The position numbers and the translations under genes are program-made. The notes under the pieces were generated by a model. It saw nothing but the letters and a program-made list of their open reading frames with translations. It made no database searches and had not been told where the DNA came from. From contig JBBCJX010000018.1 of assembly GCA_037189985.1 (NCBI GenBank), forward strand, positions 186,001 to 250,000: a stretch of DNA of 64,000 bases, read 5' to 3'. Origin of the DNA: UBA2031 sp037189985 (lineage in GTDB: Bacteria; Pseudomonadota; Gammaproteobacteria; Pseudomonadales; Moraxellaceae). This document shows, in pieces, positions 17,253-26,137 of the stretch (position 1 is the first letter of the stretch; each line of letters opens with the position of its first letter).

Positions 17253-18530
17253 ATGATCCTCATTTCCAAAGCCTACTGGCTCGGCATGCCCTTCAACTAC
17301 AAGGGTGAGCTCCCCGCCGGCACCGAACAGCGCCCGGTCCACCTGCAGTCGCCCGACATGCGCTGGGTCAGCGGGCTGTACTACACCCCGCAGGACAAGG
17401 CCAAACGCATCAAACTGGGCGTGCTTGTCATGCATCCGCGCGCAGACTTCACGCGCCATTACTGCATTCCCGGCTTCGTGGCGGCAGGTGCTTCCGTGCT
17501 GGGTCTCACCACGCGCTGCCTGAACAACGACGCCACGGCCATCCACGAAGACCTGATTCTGGATGTGGCTGCCGGCGTGCAGTACCTGCGCGAACAGGGC
17601 GCCGAAAAAGTCGTGCTGTTCGGTAACTCCGGAGGCGGTGCGCTCTTCGCGTTTTACCAGGCCGAGGCTGAAAAGGCGGTGGGGCAGCGCATTGCGCAGG
17701 ACCCGTCCGGCAAGCCGACCAAGCTCAACATGGCCACCATGATCCCGGCCGACGGCATCATCGCGGTAAGTGCACATCCGGGCGAAGGTCATGTGCTCAT
17801 GAGCTGTATCGATCCTGCTGTGGTGGACGAGCGTGATCCGCTGGCCAGCAACCCCGATATCGACATGTACAACCCCGCCAACGGTTTCAAGGCACCGCCA
17901 GAAGCCAGCAGCTACAGCCCCGAGTTCATCCAGAAATTCCGTGCCGCACAGCGTGCGCGTGTGCAGCGCCTTGACGACCAGGCGCGCGCACTGATTGCCG
18001 ATGCAAGGCAGAGCGAAGAAGCCTACAAGAACAGCAAGGACGCACTCGATTTCGCGGCGCGCCAGTCGCTGGGGCGTCGTGCTGCTTTCGAGCAGGTGCT
18101 CACGGTTTATCGCACCATGGCCAATCCCAATTACACCGATCCGACACTGGACCCCAGCCGACGCACTTATGGCTCGCTGTTTTCCGAGCGCCCTGACCTG
18201 ATGAATTTCCAGTTCATCGGTTTCGGCCGCATCGTGACCGCGGCAGCGTGGCTTTCCACCTGGTCGGGACTGTCGTCGAATGCCGATTTCGCCGGCAATA
18301 TTGCACAGACACAGGTGCCGGTCCTGATCGTGAATGCGTTGCGCGACAAAGAAATCTATCCGGCAGATGCAGCTGCCATGTGGAATGCCGTCAAATCACC
18401 TGACCGGACTTTTCTGGAGCAGGATGCCGAGCATTATTTCGAGCCAGCCTTCGGTGAGAAAACGGCTCCGGATGTTGATCGTCTGATGGAGAAAGTCGTG
18501 CCGTGGGCGCTGGAGCGTTTCGCGGGGTGA
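17253..18530 (+). CDS. Alpha/beta hydrolase family protein
   Basis: The ATG at 17253 follows a purine-rich GAGAAAA; a frame extending to 17169 would start inside the REP doublet. The 425-residue protein has a serine-hydrolase elbow (VVLFGNSGGGALF), a late strand with catalytic Asp candidate (LIVNALRDKEIYP) and a His in DAEHYFEP, so the triad looks complete. A long helical insertion (about 230–310) caps the active site. It may act on an ester or carboxylic substrate downstream of the VOC protein; no named family is recognised. Confidence 0.82.
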   Translation: MILISKAYWLGMPFNYKGELPAGTEQRPVHLQSPDMRWVSGLYYTPQDKAKRIKLGVLVMHPRADFTRHYCIPGFVAAGASVLGLTTRCLNNDATAIHEDLILDVAAGVQYLREQGAEKVVLFGNSGGGALFAFYQAEAEKAVGQRIAQDPSGKPTKLNMATMIPADGIIAVSAHPGEGHVLMSCIDPAVVDERDPLASNPDIDMYNPANGFKAPPEASSYSPEFIQKFRAAQRARVQRLDDQARALIADARQSEEAYKNSKDALDFAARQSLGRRAAFEQVLTVYRTMANPNYTDPTLDPSRRTYGSLFSERPDLMNFQFIGFGRIVTAAAWLSTWSGLSSNADFAGNIAQTQVPVLIVNALRDKEIYPADAAAMWNAVKSPDRTFLEQDAEHYFEPAFGEKTAPDVDRLMEKVVPWALERFAG

Positions 18531-18570
18531 ACTGATCATCCGGTTACAGCGTTAATGCGACTTTTATCTA

Positions 18571-18606
18571 TCACTGTCATTCCCGCCTACGCGGGAATGA
18601 CAGTGA
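18571..18606. repeat. Perfect 16-bp inverted repeat (REP-like hairpin)
   Basis: The arms TCACTGTCATTCCCGC and its exact complement are separated by a CTAC loop. The GTCATTCC…GGAATGAC core resembles the palindromes at 17.1 kb, so it is probably a single REP-like element. It lies between the convergent ends of the hydrolase and cyclo-ligase genes, where it may also end transcription, although no T-run follows. Confidence 0.72.
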
Positions 18607-18649
18607 GACAAGGGAGCCAAGTAGGTAATTCCCATGCAGACGGAAATAT

Positions 18650-19246
18650 TCAGACCCTGAAGGTCTTTTTGTCCGTCACGATCATGTCCAACCTTACATC
18701 CCAGTCCGCCACTGGCAGTGCTTCCACCTGCTGGCAGGCATGTGCAACGCCAACCAGAAAAGGGCGGCAATGCCTAGCATGGCGCTTGAAGGACAGCGTG
18801 CGATCATAAAATCCGCCCCCCATGCCAAGGCGATTGCCTTCAGCATCAAACCCGGTCAGCGGCAGCAGGACGGCATCCATGGCATGAGCTGGCAGCTGTG
18901 CTCGGCCCTGCGGCTCCGGGATGCCGAAACGGTTCCTGGCTAGCGCCTTGCCGGCATGCCAGCGCGAGAATTTCAGCGTGCTTGCAGGAAAAGCCTGCAG
19001 CACCGGCAGAAAGAATTCATGTCGTGAAAAGTGCCGGAGTTGTTTCAGGCAGCGCGGATCGATTTCGCCATCAACCGGCCAGTAAAGCGCGATGCGTCGA
19101 GATTTCTGCAGTAACGGCAATGTTGCCAGCCGACGGGCAAGTGATCTGGAAGCTTCTTTTTTCTGGTGCCGCGAAAGCGAACGCCTGCGCTTGCGCAACT
19201 CGCGGCGCAACACTTGGCGATCAAGAGGAAGTGCTGGAGAGGGCAT
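18650..19246 (-). CDS. ygfA: 5-formyltetrahydrofolate cyclo-ligase
   Basis: Converts 5-formyl-THF to 5,10-methenyl-THF with ATP, returning a stored folate to the one-carbon pool. The 198 residues carry the family ends: RRELRKRRRSLS at the N-terminus, IALYWPVDGEIDPRCL in the middle, and the diagnostic LPLTGFDAEGNRLGMGGGFYDRTL. It lies directly behind the 6S RNA gene, as in E. coli, where the two are co-transcribed. Its start is only about six bases from the predicted 6S 3' end. Confidence 0.95.
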   Translation of the reverse strand: MPSPALPLDRQVLRRELRKRRRSLSRHQKKEASRSLARRLATLPLLQKSRRIALYWPVDGEIDPRCLKQLRHFSRHEFFLPVLQAFPASTLKFSRWHAGKALARNRFGIPEPQGRAQLPAHAMDAVLLPLTGFDAEGNRLGMGGGFYDRTLSFKRHARHCRPFLVGVAHACQQVEALPVADWDVRLDMIVTDKKTFRV

Positions 19247-19251
19247 GAAAA

Positions 19252-19438
19252 GAGTGTGTTCTCCGAAGTGCCGCTGTCGATCTTGACCCTTGAACCCAGA
19301 GGTTCAAGGGGGAAGCCCGGTCGCTGTATCAGGCTTTCCGTCGGGCGGACATGCACACAACAGATACGCGAACTTCCCGGGGTAATGATATCGGCTCAGG
19401 GGATTGGACCGACTGGCCAACACTTCAGGGAACACGCC
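19252..19438 (-). ncRNA. ssrS: 6S RNA
   Basis: The region between zapA and the cyclo-ligase gene is the conserved location of 6S RNA, which binds sigma-70 RNA polymerase and damps transcription in stationary phase. On the minus strand a closing stem pairs GTGTTCCCTGAAGTG (5' end, 19435 downward) with CACTTCGGAGAACAC (3' end near 19256). Inside it are the conserved strong hairpin CCTTGAACC-TCTG-GGTTCAAGG and GCC/CGGTC motifs around the central bubble. The ends are estimated from the stem and the promoter position; about 187 nt is normal for gammaproteobacteria. Confidence 0.9.
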
Positions 19439-19441
19439 TGC

Positions 19442-19447
19442 AGTATA
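19442..19447 (-). promoter_or_regulatory. -10 element of the 6S RNA promoter
   Basis: On the minus strand TATACT lies about seven bases upstream of the predicted 6S 5' end, matching the sigma-70 -10 consensus. The -35 region at the usual distance is weak (TTCCCG). This supports the assigned 5' end. Confidence 0.6.
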
Positions 19448-19520
19448 GCAAGGCAGGCGCTGGCGGGAACCGGCAAATGATGAAGGGTTTGTTGCAGGGA
19501 TGTGTGTCCTGTCTGCCTGT

Positions 19521-19832
19521 TCAGGTGTCCTGCGCCTGGTAGTGGTCCAGCGTCTTTTCTATCTTGCTGATGAGCTTGGCCAGTTCAGCCTTGGAGTCGG
19601 ACTGCGAGTCCATGTGGCGTGAGGCATTGAGCAGCTCGTGCGTGATGTTGAGTGCCGCGATCACGGCAATGCGCTCCAGGCCGATGACCTTGCCGCCCCC
19701 GCGGATGTCGCGCATCTTGCGATCCAGGTACTGCGCGGAAGAGCGCAGGCTCTCCTGCTCGTTCTCGGGGCAGTTGATGCGGTAGGACTTGTCCAGGATG
19801 AAAACTTCGAGCGTGCTTGTTTCGGAGCTCAT
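19521..19832 (-). CDS. zapA: Cell division protein ZapA
   Basis: ZapA binds and bundles FtsZ filaments at the division ring. The 103-residue protein shows the family pattern: TLEVFILDKSYRINCPENEQESLRSSAQYLD, the IRGGGKVIGLERIAVIAALNIT core, and a C-terminal coiled coil (LAKLISKIEKTLDHYQ). It is followed by 6S RNA and ygfA, the classical order. The upstream small coiled-coil gene is on the same strand 42 bases away, so both are probably one transcript. Confidence 0.95.
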   Translation of the reverse strand: MSSETSTLEVFILDKSYRINCPENEQESLRSSAQYLDRKMRDIRGGGKVIGLERIAVIAALNITHELLNASRHMDSQSDSKAELAKLISKIEKTLDHYQAQDT

Positions 19833-19874
19833 GGGTGTTCCGGGTGCCGGTGGCGGAGAGAGTTCATTGCTGTA

Positions 19875-20084
19875 TCACTCCTGTGCCTCAAGGGCCTTGA
19901 GACGCAGGATGATGGCTTCGACACGGGCCTTCGCCAGTTCGTTCTTGCGCTGCAATTCGTCACGCTCAGCCAGAAGGCTGGTTTCCAGGGAGCGCAGCTT
20001 CTTGTTTTCCGCCATGAGGCGTGAAGACAGCTCGGTCAGGCTGTCGATGCGGGCGCTCAGGGTCTTGATGTCATTGTCGAGCAT
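19875..20084 (-). CDS. TIGR02449-type small coiled-coil protein (ZapB-like)
   Basis: A 69-residue protein that is almost entirely heptad coiled coil (IDSLTELSSRLMAENKKLRSLETSLLAERDEL). A TTG at 20114 would lengthen it by ten residues, but the ATG at 20084 matches the usual family length. Small coiled-coil genes of this type recur just upstream of zapA in gammaproteobacteria and are thought to act in division. It is divergent from ygfB. Exact role is unproven. Confidence 0.85.
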   Translation of the reverse strand: MLDNDIKTLSARIDSLTELSSRLMAENKKLRSLETSLLAERDELQRKNELAKARVEAIILRLKALEAQE

Positions 20085-20185
20085 GGGCAAGGGCCGGGCT
20101 GGTGAGTCGCGCAAGGATGGCCGAAGGACGGCATAGGGGGGTACTATAGTTTTTCATTTCATCAAGGGTCAATCGGACACCAGCC

Positions 20186-20785
20186 ATGCATCCTCCTGCC
20201 TCTGTTCCCGGCCTCGACGATCTGGCCCTCACCCTTGAAGGCCTGGGTGCCGGCTGTTCGGCTTCCGAGCTGCACGGCGTGTTGACCGGGCTGCTGGCGG
20301 GCGGTGCGCGCCTCAACCGCAGTGCCCTACAAAAAGTGCTGGAAACCCACGCTGATACTGATCGCGCCCTGGATGACGGTGCCACGGCCTCGCTCTGGCA
20401 GTTGCAGCTCCAGACCCTGGAAGACCTGGGCGACAGCGAACTGGTGTTTGCGCCCCTGTTGCCCGATGACGACGATGACCTCGCCCTGCGTGTGGCGGCA
20501 CTCTCCGACTGGTGCCAGGGCTTTCTGGTGGGATTCGGCACGGCGGTGCGCCCCAGCGACACCCGCGTGCATGGCGAATCCGTGCGCGAGACCCTGCAGG
20601 ACATCGTGCATGTCTCCAGCGTGGATGCCACGGCCCAGAGCAATGACGAGGGTGACGAGTCGGCCTATGCCGAGCTTTACGAATTCGTGCGCATGGCGGT
20701 GATCCACCTGTTCGAGGAAATGTCGCCGCCCGAAGAGCAGCACAGCCACGACGAAGCCGACCCTGACAGCCCCACCCTGCACTGA
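20186..20785 (+). CDS. ygfB: UPF0149 family protein YgfB
   Basis: A 199-residue acidic protein of the UPF0149/YecA-N family, with the N-terminal GCSASELHGVLTGLLAGG and the conserved WCQGFLVGFG (about 112–121) and late EFVRMAVIHLFEE. It sits immediately before pepP with an eight-base gap, exactly as in E. coli. In Pseudomonas aeruginosa YgfB affects beta-lactam resistance by acting on an amidase promoter; whether that applies here is unknown. Confidence 0.93.
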   Translation: MHPPASVPGLDDLALTLEGLGAGCSASELHGVLTGLLAGGARLNRSALQKVLETHADTDRALDDGATASLWQLQLQTLEDLGDSELVFAPLLPDDDDDLALRVAALSDWCQGFLVGFGTAVRPSDTRVHGESVRETLQDIVHVSSVDATAQSNDEGDESAYAELYEFVRMAVIHLFEEMSPPEEQHSHDEADPDSPTLH

Positions 20786-20793
20786 AGACCCTC

Positions 20794-22110
20794 ATGTCCC
20801 TGCTGCCCGCCACCGAATTTGCCCGCCGCCGCCAGGCACTCATGAACATGATGGGCCCCGGCTCCATTGCCATCCTGCCTGCGGCACCGCATTACCGACG
20901 CAACCGCGATACCGAGTATCGCTACCGCCAGGACAGTGACTTCTACTATCTCTCCGGCTTTCCTGAGCCCGAGGCAGTGATCTGCCTTATTCCCGGTCGG
21001 CCACAAGGCGAGTTCGTGCTGTTCTGCCGCGAGCGTGACCGCGAAATGGAAATCTGGAATGGCTATCGTGCCGGCCCCGAGGGTGCGGTCAGCGATTTCG
21101 GGGCCAGCGATGCGTTCCCTATCGGAGATATCGACGACATCATTCCCGGGCTGATCGAAGGCCGCGAACGCGTTTTCGTTTCCATGGGAGCGCAGCCCCT
21201 GTTCGATCAGCGCCTCATGGGTTGGGTCAACTCCATACGCGCCAAGTCACGCGCCGGTCTGCATGCGCCGGGCGAGTTCCTGATGCTGGATCACCTGCTG
21301 CATGACCTGCGTCTTTTCAAGTCCGGAGAAGAACTCAAGATCATGCGCCGGGCGGCAGGCATTTCTGCTCGGGCCCATGTCCGTGCCATGCAGGTTTCCC
21401 GTCCCGGCATGAGCGAATACGAGCTCGAGGCCGAGATCATGCACGAGTTCCTGAAGAATGGCTGTGCGGCGCCGGCGTACAACAGCATCGTGGGTTCCGG
21501 TGCCAATGCCTGCATCCTGCATTACGTGGAAAACAACCGTGTCATGCAGGACGGTGAGCTGGTGCTGATCGATGCCGGTGGCGAACTGGACCACTATGCC
21601 TCCGACATCACGCGCACCTTCCCGGTGAACGGCAAATTTTCGCCGGAGCAGAAAGCCATCTACCAGCTTGTGCTGGACTCGCAGTTTGCTGCCATCGACA
21701 GCGTGAAGCCAGGTGCGCACTGGAATACGCCGCATGAGGCAGTGGTAGATGTCTTGACGGACGGTCTGTTGAGCCTGGGTCTGCTCAAGGGCAGCAAGGC
21801 CGAATGCCTGGAAAAAGAAAGCTATCGCCAGTTCTTCATGCACCGCACTGGCCACTGGCTGGGCATGGATGTGCATGATGTGGGCGACTACAAGGTGGAC
21901 AGCCAGTGGCGCCTGCTGGAGCCCGGCATGGTGATGACCGTGGAGCCCGGGCTCTATATCGCACCGGACTGCGAAACCGTGGATCCGAAATGGCGGGGCA
22001 TCGGTGTACGTATTGAGGATGATGTACTGGTGACGAAAACCGGTAGTGAAGTCATGACACATGCCGTGCCCAAGACCGTGGCAGATATTGAATCACTGAT
22101 GCAGCGATGA
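20794..22110 (+). CDS. pepP: Xaa-Pro aminopeptidase
   Basis: Removes the N-terminal residue before proline. The 438 residues (441 in E. coli) have an N-terminal creatinase-like domain and a C-terminal pita-bread fold with the dimetal ligands in order: Asp in LVLIDAGGELDHYASDITRT, His in MHRTGHWLGMDVHDVG, Glu in MVMTVEPGLYI and Glu in GVRIEDDVLV. It lies in the ygfB–pepP–ubiH–ubiI group, though here a minus-strand gene separates it from ubiH. Confidence 0.96.
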   Translation: MSLLPATEFARRRQALMNMMGPGSIAILPAAPHYRRNRDTEYRYRQDSDFYYLSGFPEPEAVICLIPGRPQGEFVLFCRERDREMEIWNGYRAGPEGAVSDFGASDAFPIGDIDDIIPGLIEGRERVFVSMGAQPLFDQRLMGWVNSIRAKSRAGLHAPGEFLMLDHLLHDLRLFKSGEELKIMRRAAGISARAHVRAMQVSRPGMSEYELEAEIMHEFLKNGCAAPAYNSIVGSGANACILHYVENNRVMQDGELVLIDAGGELDHYASDITRTFPVNGKFSPEQKAIYQLVLDSQFAAIDSVKPGAHWNTPHEAVVDVLTDGLLSLGLLKGSKAECLEKESYRQFFMHRTGHWLGMDVHDVGDYKVDSQWRLLEPGMVMTVEPGLYIAPDCETVDPKWRGIGVRIEDDVLVTKTGSEVMTHAVPKTVADIESLMQR

Positions 22111-22119
22111 TGTTTTTCT

Positions 22120-22149
22120 CTGCAGGTACGAACTTGTTCGTACCTGCAG
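22120..22149. repeat. Perfect 14-bp inverted repeat with TT loop
   Basis: The arms CTGCAGGTACGAAC and their exact complement are separated by only TT, a 30-bp near-perfect palindrome just after the pepP stop. It lies between convergent gene ends, so it may stop transcription from both sides, although the T-run (22112–22116) precedes rather than follows the stem on the plus strand. Confidence 0.7.
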
Positions 22150-22160
22150 GCAAGAGAGTT

Positions 22161-22736
22161 TCAGGGCGTGCTGCTGATGGCCTGGGAGGAGATGCTACAA
22201 AAGCTGTCGATGCTCTCTTCACGATCACCGTTCCTGAGAGCGGCCCGGCATTCGAAGAAGTTGCGGTAGCTTTGTACCTGCAGGCGGTTGTCCGTAGTGC
22301 GAACGAGATAGAACTGATTCTGGGGGACGCCGCGCTGCCAGTAGGCAAGGCGCTGCTCTCCTTCCACGCAGCGGTAGTCCACCTTGTAGGAAACCCCTTT
22401 CAGCGTTTTCAGGTAATACCGGCTGAAATGCTGCCAGCCTGATGTGAGGCCCGCATTGCGTTCAGCCTCGCAGGCCTCCATGGAAGTGATGGCCTGGTGG
22501 CGGAAGAAAACGACCTGGGTCAGGTCGGTGCCTGTCAGCTTGATGCGCACCACGAGGTAGATGAATGATTTGCTGGCTTCTGCTTCGGCGGAGTTTTCCT
22601 CCGGAGTTCCGGCAACGGCATCAATGGCGGACTCCGGTGTGCTTGCAGGTTCTTCTGCACTGACCTTTCCGGTCAGAAGAAAGAAGGAAAGCAGCAGACA
22701 GGACAGGACAGTAATACGTTGCATCATGATGTTCAC
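22161..22736 (-). CDS. Hypothetical secreted protein
   Basis: A 191-residue protein with an N-terminal signal peptide (hydrophobic core to about residue 27, ending VSAEE), a low-complexity Glu/Ala/Pro stretch, and a mature part with four cysteines (MEACEAERNAGL, VDYRCVEGEQRL, FFECRAAL, DSFCSISS) likely to form periplasmic disulfides. No family is recognised. It is oddly placed: antisense between pepP and ubiH, interrupting a gene cluster that is usually continuous. Confidence 0.7.
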   Translation of the reverse strand: MNIMMQRITVLSCLLLSFFLLTGKVSAEEPASTPESAIDAVAGTPEENSAEAEASKSFIYLVVRIKLTGTDLTQVVFFRHQAITSMEACEAERNAGLTSGWQHFSRYYLKTLKGVSYKVDYRCVEGEQRLAYWQRGVPQNQFYLVRTTDNRLQVQSYRNFFECRAALRNGDREESIDSFCSISSQAISSTP

Positions 22737-22795
22737 TCGGAGCGATTGCCGGGGATTATACGGAGTCAGGGGCGCCTGGCGACAAAGGCAGTGTG

Positions 22796-24058
22796 ATGAG
22801 TGGCAGGATTTCGGGGAAGAGTGCGGTGAGCGGGCAAGTGCAGGTGCTTAAGAAGGATGCAGACGTGTTGATCGTCGGCGGCGGCATGGTGGGTGTGACG
22901 CTGGCACTCCTCTTGGCACGTGAGCCAGCCTTGCGCATCACACTGGTGGAGGCCATCACCCTGCCGGCACTGGTTCCCGGTGAAGCGCTGCCCTACCGCC
23001 CGAGTTTCGATGCGCGCAACACGGCGCTTTCCCGTCGTACCGTAGCCACGTATCAGGAGCTGGGCCTTTGGGACGAGTTGCAAGGCCATGCCACGCCCAT
23101 TCACCAGATACATGTGTCCGAGCGCGGTCATTTCGGCATGGCAAGACTGGTGGCTGAAGAAGAAAAGGTGGAAAGCTTCGGGCAGGTCATCGAAAACGCT
23201 TGGCTGGGGCTGGTCCTGCTGAAGGCTTTGCGGGCCTGCAGCAATGTGACGGTGTTGGACGGTGTACGCCTGACCGGGATCAGGCAGGAGAGCCTGCACA
23301 TCACGGCTTGTCTCGAAGGAAGTGCCGGTACCTTCGAATTGTCCGCGCCTTTGCTGGTGGCGGCAGATGGTGCGCAATCTGTGTCCCGCGATCTGCTGGG
23401 CGTAAGTGCGGAAACCCGTCCCTATGATCAGGTGGCGCTGGTGACGACTGTGGCGACGCATCTGCCGCATCAGAACATTGCCTATGAGCGCTTTACCGAA
23501 AGCGGGCCACTTGCCCTGCTGCCGCTGCCGGAAGAGCGCAGGTCGGTGGTCTGGACATTGCCGCTGGGGCAGGAGAAGGCGCTGATCGATTGCAGCGATG
23601 AAGAGTTCCTTTCGCGCTTGCAGGAGGCCTTCGGGCGACGTGCCGGCCGTTTTGTCAAAACCGCGAAACGCTTTGCTTATCCCCTAGCGCTGACGGTTGC
23701 ACACACACAGGCTTTGCCGCGTGCCGTCATTCTGGGAAATGCTGCACACAGCCTGCATCCCGTCGCAGGCCAGGGCTTCAATCTCTGCCTGCGCGACTGC
23801 CTTGCCTTGGTACAGCGCCTGCGCCGTGCCTGGCAGGAAGGCAGCGACTTGGGTGATTTTGCCCTGCTCAAGGAATACCAGTCGGTGCGTGAAGAGGACC
23901 AGCGCAATGTCATTCGTTTTTCCGACGGTATCGTGCGTGGATTCTCCAATTCCGTTCCCGGCCTGACGCTGGCGCGCAATATTGGCCTGGTGACATTCGA
24001 TTTGCTGCCGGCTGCCAAGCAGACGCTGGCCCGTTATGCCATGGGGTTGAACCAGTAA
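22796..24058 (+). CDS. ubiH: 2-octaprenyl-6-methoxyphenol hydroxylase
   Basis: FAD monooxygenase of aerobic ubiquinone synthesis. The ATG at 22796 follows AAGG by eight bases. In the 420-residue protein the dinucleotide-binding GGGMVG is at 28–33, the UbiH-family RNTALSRR near residue 80, the second FAD motif VAADGAQSVSRDLLG, and GNAAHSLHPVAGQGFNLCLRD close to the C-terminus. The GGG (rather than GAG) and RNTALS favour UbiH over UbiF/UbiI. It has a paralogue directly downstream. Confidence 0.92.
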   Translation: MSGRISGKSAVSGQVQVLKKDADVLIVGGGMVGVTLALLLAREPALRITLVEAITLPALVPGEALPYRPSFDARNTALSRRTVATYQELGLWDELQGHATPIHQIHVSERGHFGMARLVAEEEKVESFGQVIENAWLGLVLLKALRACSNVTVLDGVRLTGIRQESLHITACLEGSAGTFELSAPLLVAADGAQSVSRDLLGVSAETRPYDQVALVTTVATHLPHQNIAYERFTESGPLALLPLPEERRSVVWTLPLGQEKALIDCSDEEFLSRLQEAFGRRAGRFVKTAKRFAYPLALTVAHTQALPRAVILGNAAHSLHPVAGQGFNLCLRDCLALVQRLRRAWQEGSDLGDFALLKEYQSVREEDQRNVIRFSDGIVRGFSNSVPGLTLARNIGLVTFDLLPAAKQTLARYAMGLNQ

Positions 24059-24107
24059 TGGAGCTCATTGCAGTGGCCACTGTGTGGCGTATGAGAAGAG
24101 AGCCTGC

Positions 24108-25334
24108 ATGAAAACAGTGGACATCGTCATTGTCGGAGCAGGCATGGTGGGGTCGCTGCTGGCGGCTCTGTTGCGTGATTCCGGTCTGCGCATTTTGTTG
24201 CTGGAGCGGATGGCTGTGTCTGCTCCTGAAAAGGAAGATGCCTTTGAGCCACGCGTGTCGGCTTTGACGCGCGCCTCTGAAAATCTCCTTCGCCATGTGG
24301 GTGCTTGGCCGGATATAGAAAGCCAGCGCTTTTGTCCTTACACCGACATGAAAGCCTGGGATGCCGATGGCAGTGGCCGCGTGCAGTTCGCTGCTGCCGA
24401 ACTGGGCGAAAGCCATCTGGGTATTTTGCTTGAAAACCGCCTTCTGCAGTGGGCACTGACCCGTGCTGCCACGCAGTCTTCCAGTGTCGAATTACACTGC
24501 CCTGCGCAACTGGTTGCCCTGGAGCGCTTGCCAGAGCAATGGCAGTTGACGCTGGCAGATGGCGAGCAGATTGGCGCGGCTCTGGTGGTGGCGGCAGATG
24601 GTGCCCAATCCGCCGTTCGCCAGCTCACTGGCATACCGGTATCGGAAACGGATTATGGGCAGCGCGCCATCGTCACCACGGTGCGTACGGAGCTGCCTCA
24701 CCAGAAAACAGCATGGCAACGTTTCATGGCCACAGGCCCTCTCGCTTTCCTTCCTCTGCAAACGGCTGGTGGAGACATGCACCACTCCTCCATTGTCTGG
24801 TCACAGGATGAGAAGGAGGCTGAGCGCCTGTTGTCACTGAGCGATGAGGATTTTTGCCGTGAGCTGGGGTTTGCTTTCGAGCACACGCTCGGCAAGGTAC
24901 TGGGCTGTGACCGGCGTTTCAGTTTTCCCTTGCGTGCCCAGCATGCCAAAGATTATGCGCGGGATGGCCTGGCACTGATCGGCGATGCGGCCCATGCCAT
25001 TCACCCGCTGGCAGGGCAGGGCGTCAATCTGGGGTTGCTGGATGCGGCGGTGCTGGCCGAAGAGATTCTGCGTGCGCGTGAGCGCGGGATTTCCTGGTCC
25101 GGTATCGAGACACTGTCCCGCTATTCGCGCCGCCGCCGCGCGCACAACTCCCTCATCCTGAACAGCATGACCGGCTTTCGCAGGCTCTTTGCTAGTCACA
25201 ATCCGCTCTTGGTAGTGGCCCGCAATCTGGGCTTGAATGCCACGAACAGGCTCCTGCCGTTGAAGCAGGAATTTGCCCGTGTCGCGATGGGGCTGGCCGG
25301 CGACCTGCCTGCGGCGGCACGACAGGCTGATTGA
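24108..25334 (+). CDS. ubiI: FAD-dependent hydroxylase UbiI/VisC-like
   Basis: A second ubiquinone-pathway flavin hydroxylase, 408 residues from the ATG at 24108. It has GAGMVG at 10–15, RVSALTRASENLLRHVGAWP, VVAADGAQSAVRQLTG and LIGDAAHAIHPLAGQGVNLGLLD. Position after ubiH matches visC in E. coli, the C5-hydroxylase of ubiquinone synthesis. A 49-base gap follows ubiH, so both are probably co-transcribed. UbiI versus UbiF specificity cannot be told from sequence alone. Confidence 0.9.
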   Translation: MKTVDIVIVGAGMVGSLLAALLRDSGLRILLLERMAVSAPEKEDAFEPRVSALTRASENLLRHVGAWPDIESQRFCPYTDMKAWDADGSGRVQFAAAELGESHLGILLENRLLQWALTRAATQSSSVELHCPAQLVALERLPEQWQLTLADGEQIGAALVVAADGAQSAVRQLTGIPVSETDYGQRAIVTTVRTELPHQKTAWQRFMATGPLAFLPLQTAGGDMHHSSIVWSQDEKEAERLLSLSDEDFCRELGFAFEHTLGKVLGCDRRFSFPLRAQHAKDYARDGLALIGDAAHAIHPLAGQGVNLGLLDAAVLAEEILRARERGISWSGIETLSRYSRRRRAHNSLILNSMTGFRRLFASHNPLLVVARNLGLNATNRLLPLKQEFARVAMGLAGDLPAAARQAD

Positions 25335-25391
25335 TACATAGGCTTGTCTGCGGTAGTGATGTGAAAGCCGGTTTCAGTCAGGGAGGCAATG

Positions 25392-26006
25392 ATGGAAAAA
25401 ACATTTAGTCGAGAGCCGTTGGTTCTGCTTGCTCTGACTGCGGCCGCCCTGCTGGTTTCCTTCACCCACCCCGCAGACATGCTCACCTGGTGGATGGAGA
25501 CACTTCCCGTATTCATCGCCATTCCCCTGCTGCTTTATACGGCGCGCTCCTTTCCCCTGACACCGCTGCTTTACCGGCTGATTTTCCTGCATGCACTCAT
25601 CCTCATACTGGGTGCGCATTACACCTATGCGGAAGTGCCGCTGGGTTACTGGATGCAGGATTGGTTCGGTTTCGAGCGCAATCATTACGACCGCATCGGT
25701 CATTTCATGCAGGGTTTCGGGCCGGCCATCCTGGCCCGGGAAATCCTCTTGCGCAAACAGGTGGTCAAAGGCGGCTGGCTGGTGCTGTTTGTCTTGTCCG
25801 TCTGTCTGGCCTTCAGCGCCTGCTACGAGTTCATTGAGTGGTTTGCCGCCATCGTGAACGATCAGGCCGCCGAATCTTTCCTGGGAACGCAGGGCGATGT
25901 CTGGGATACGCAGTGGGACATGCTGCTCTGCCTGATCGGCGCTGCCACGGCGCTGCTTACCCTGTCCCGTCTGCATGACAGGCAGTTGGGGTTGTCTCCA
26001 TCCTGA
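25392..26006 (+). CDS. DUF2238 membrane protein (YjdF-like)
   Basis: Two ATGs in a row are possible (25389 and 25392); GGGAGG lies five bases before the second, which is preferred. The 204-residue protein has five to six membrane helices and the DUF2238 features HYTYAEVPLGYW, RNHYDRIGHFMQGFGPAILAREILLR, and YEFIEWFAA…GTQGDVWDTQWDM. The invariant acidic and His residues in membrane segments suggest a transport or enzyme site, but no function is known. It lies between ubiI and wrbA. Confidence 0.88.
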   Translation: MEKTFSREPLVLLALTAAALLVSFTHPADMLTWWMETLPVFIAIPLLLYTARSFPLTPLLYRLIFLHALILILGAHYTYAEVPLGYWMQDWFGFERNHYDRIGHFMQGFGPAILAREILLRKQVVKGGWLVLFVLSVCLAFSACYEFIEWFAAIVNDQAAESFLGTQGDVWDTQWDMLLCLIGAATALLTLSRLHDRQLGLSPS

Positions 26007-26137
26007 GTCTTTTGCCGGGTCATCGTTAACGCCGGCGCAACAGTCTGTTCCGCGAAACCGGATTTATCTTCCGGCATGGCCACCTATCATGAGGGCCATA
26101 TCGTGAGCCCATTCTGGGACGCACCAAGGAGCAAGTC

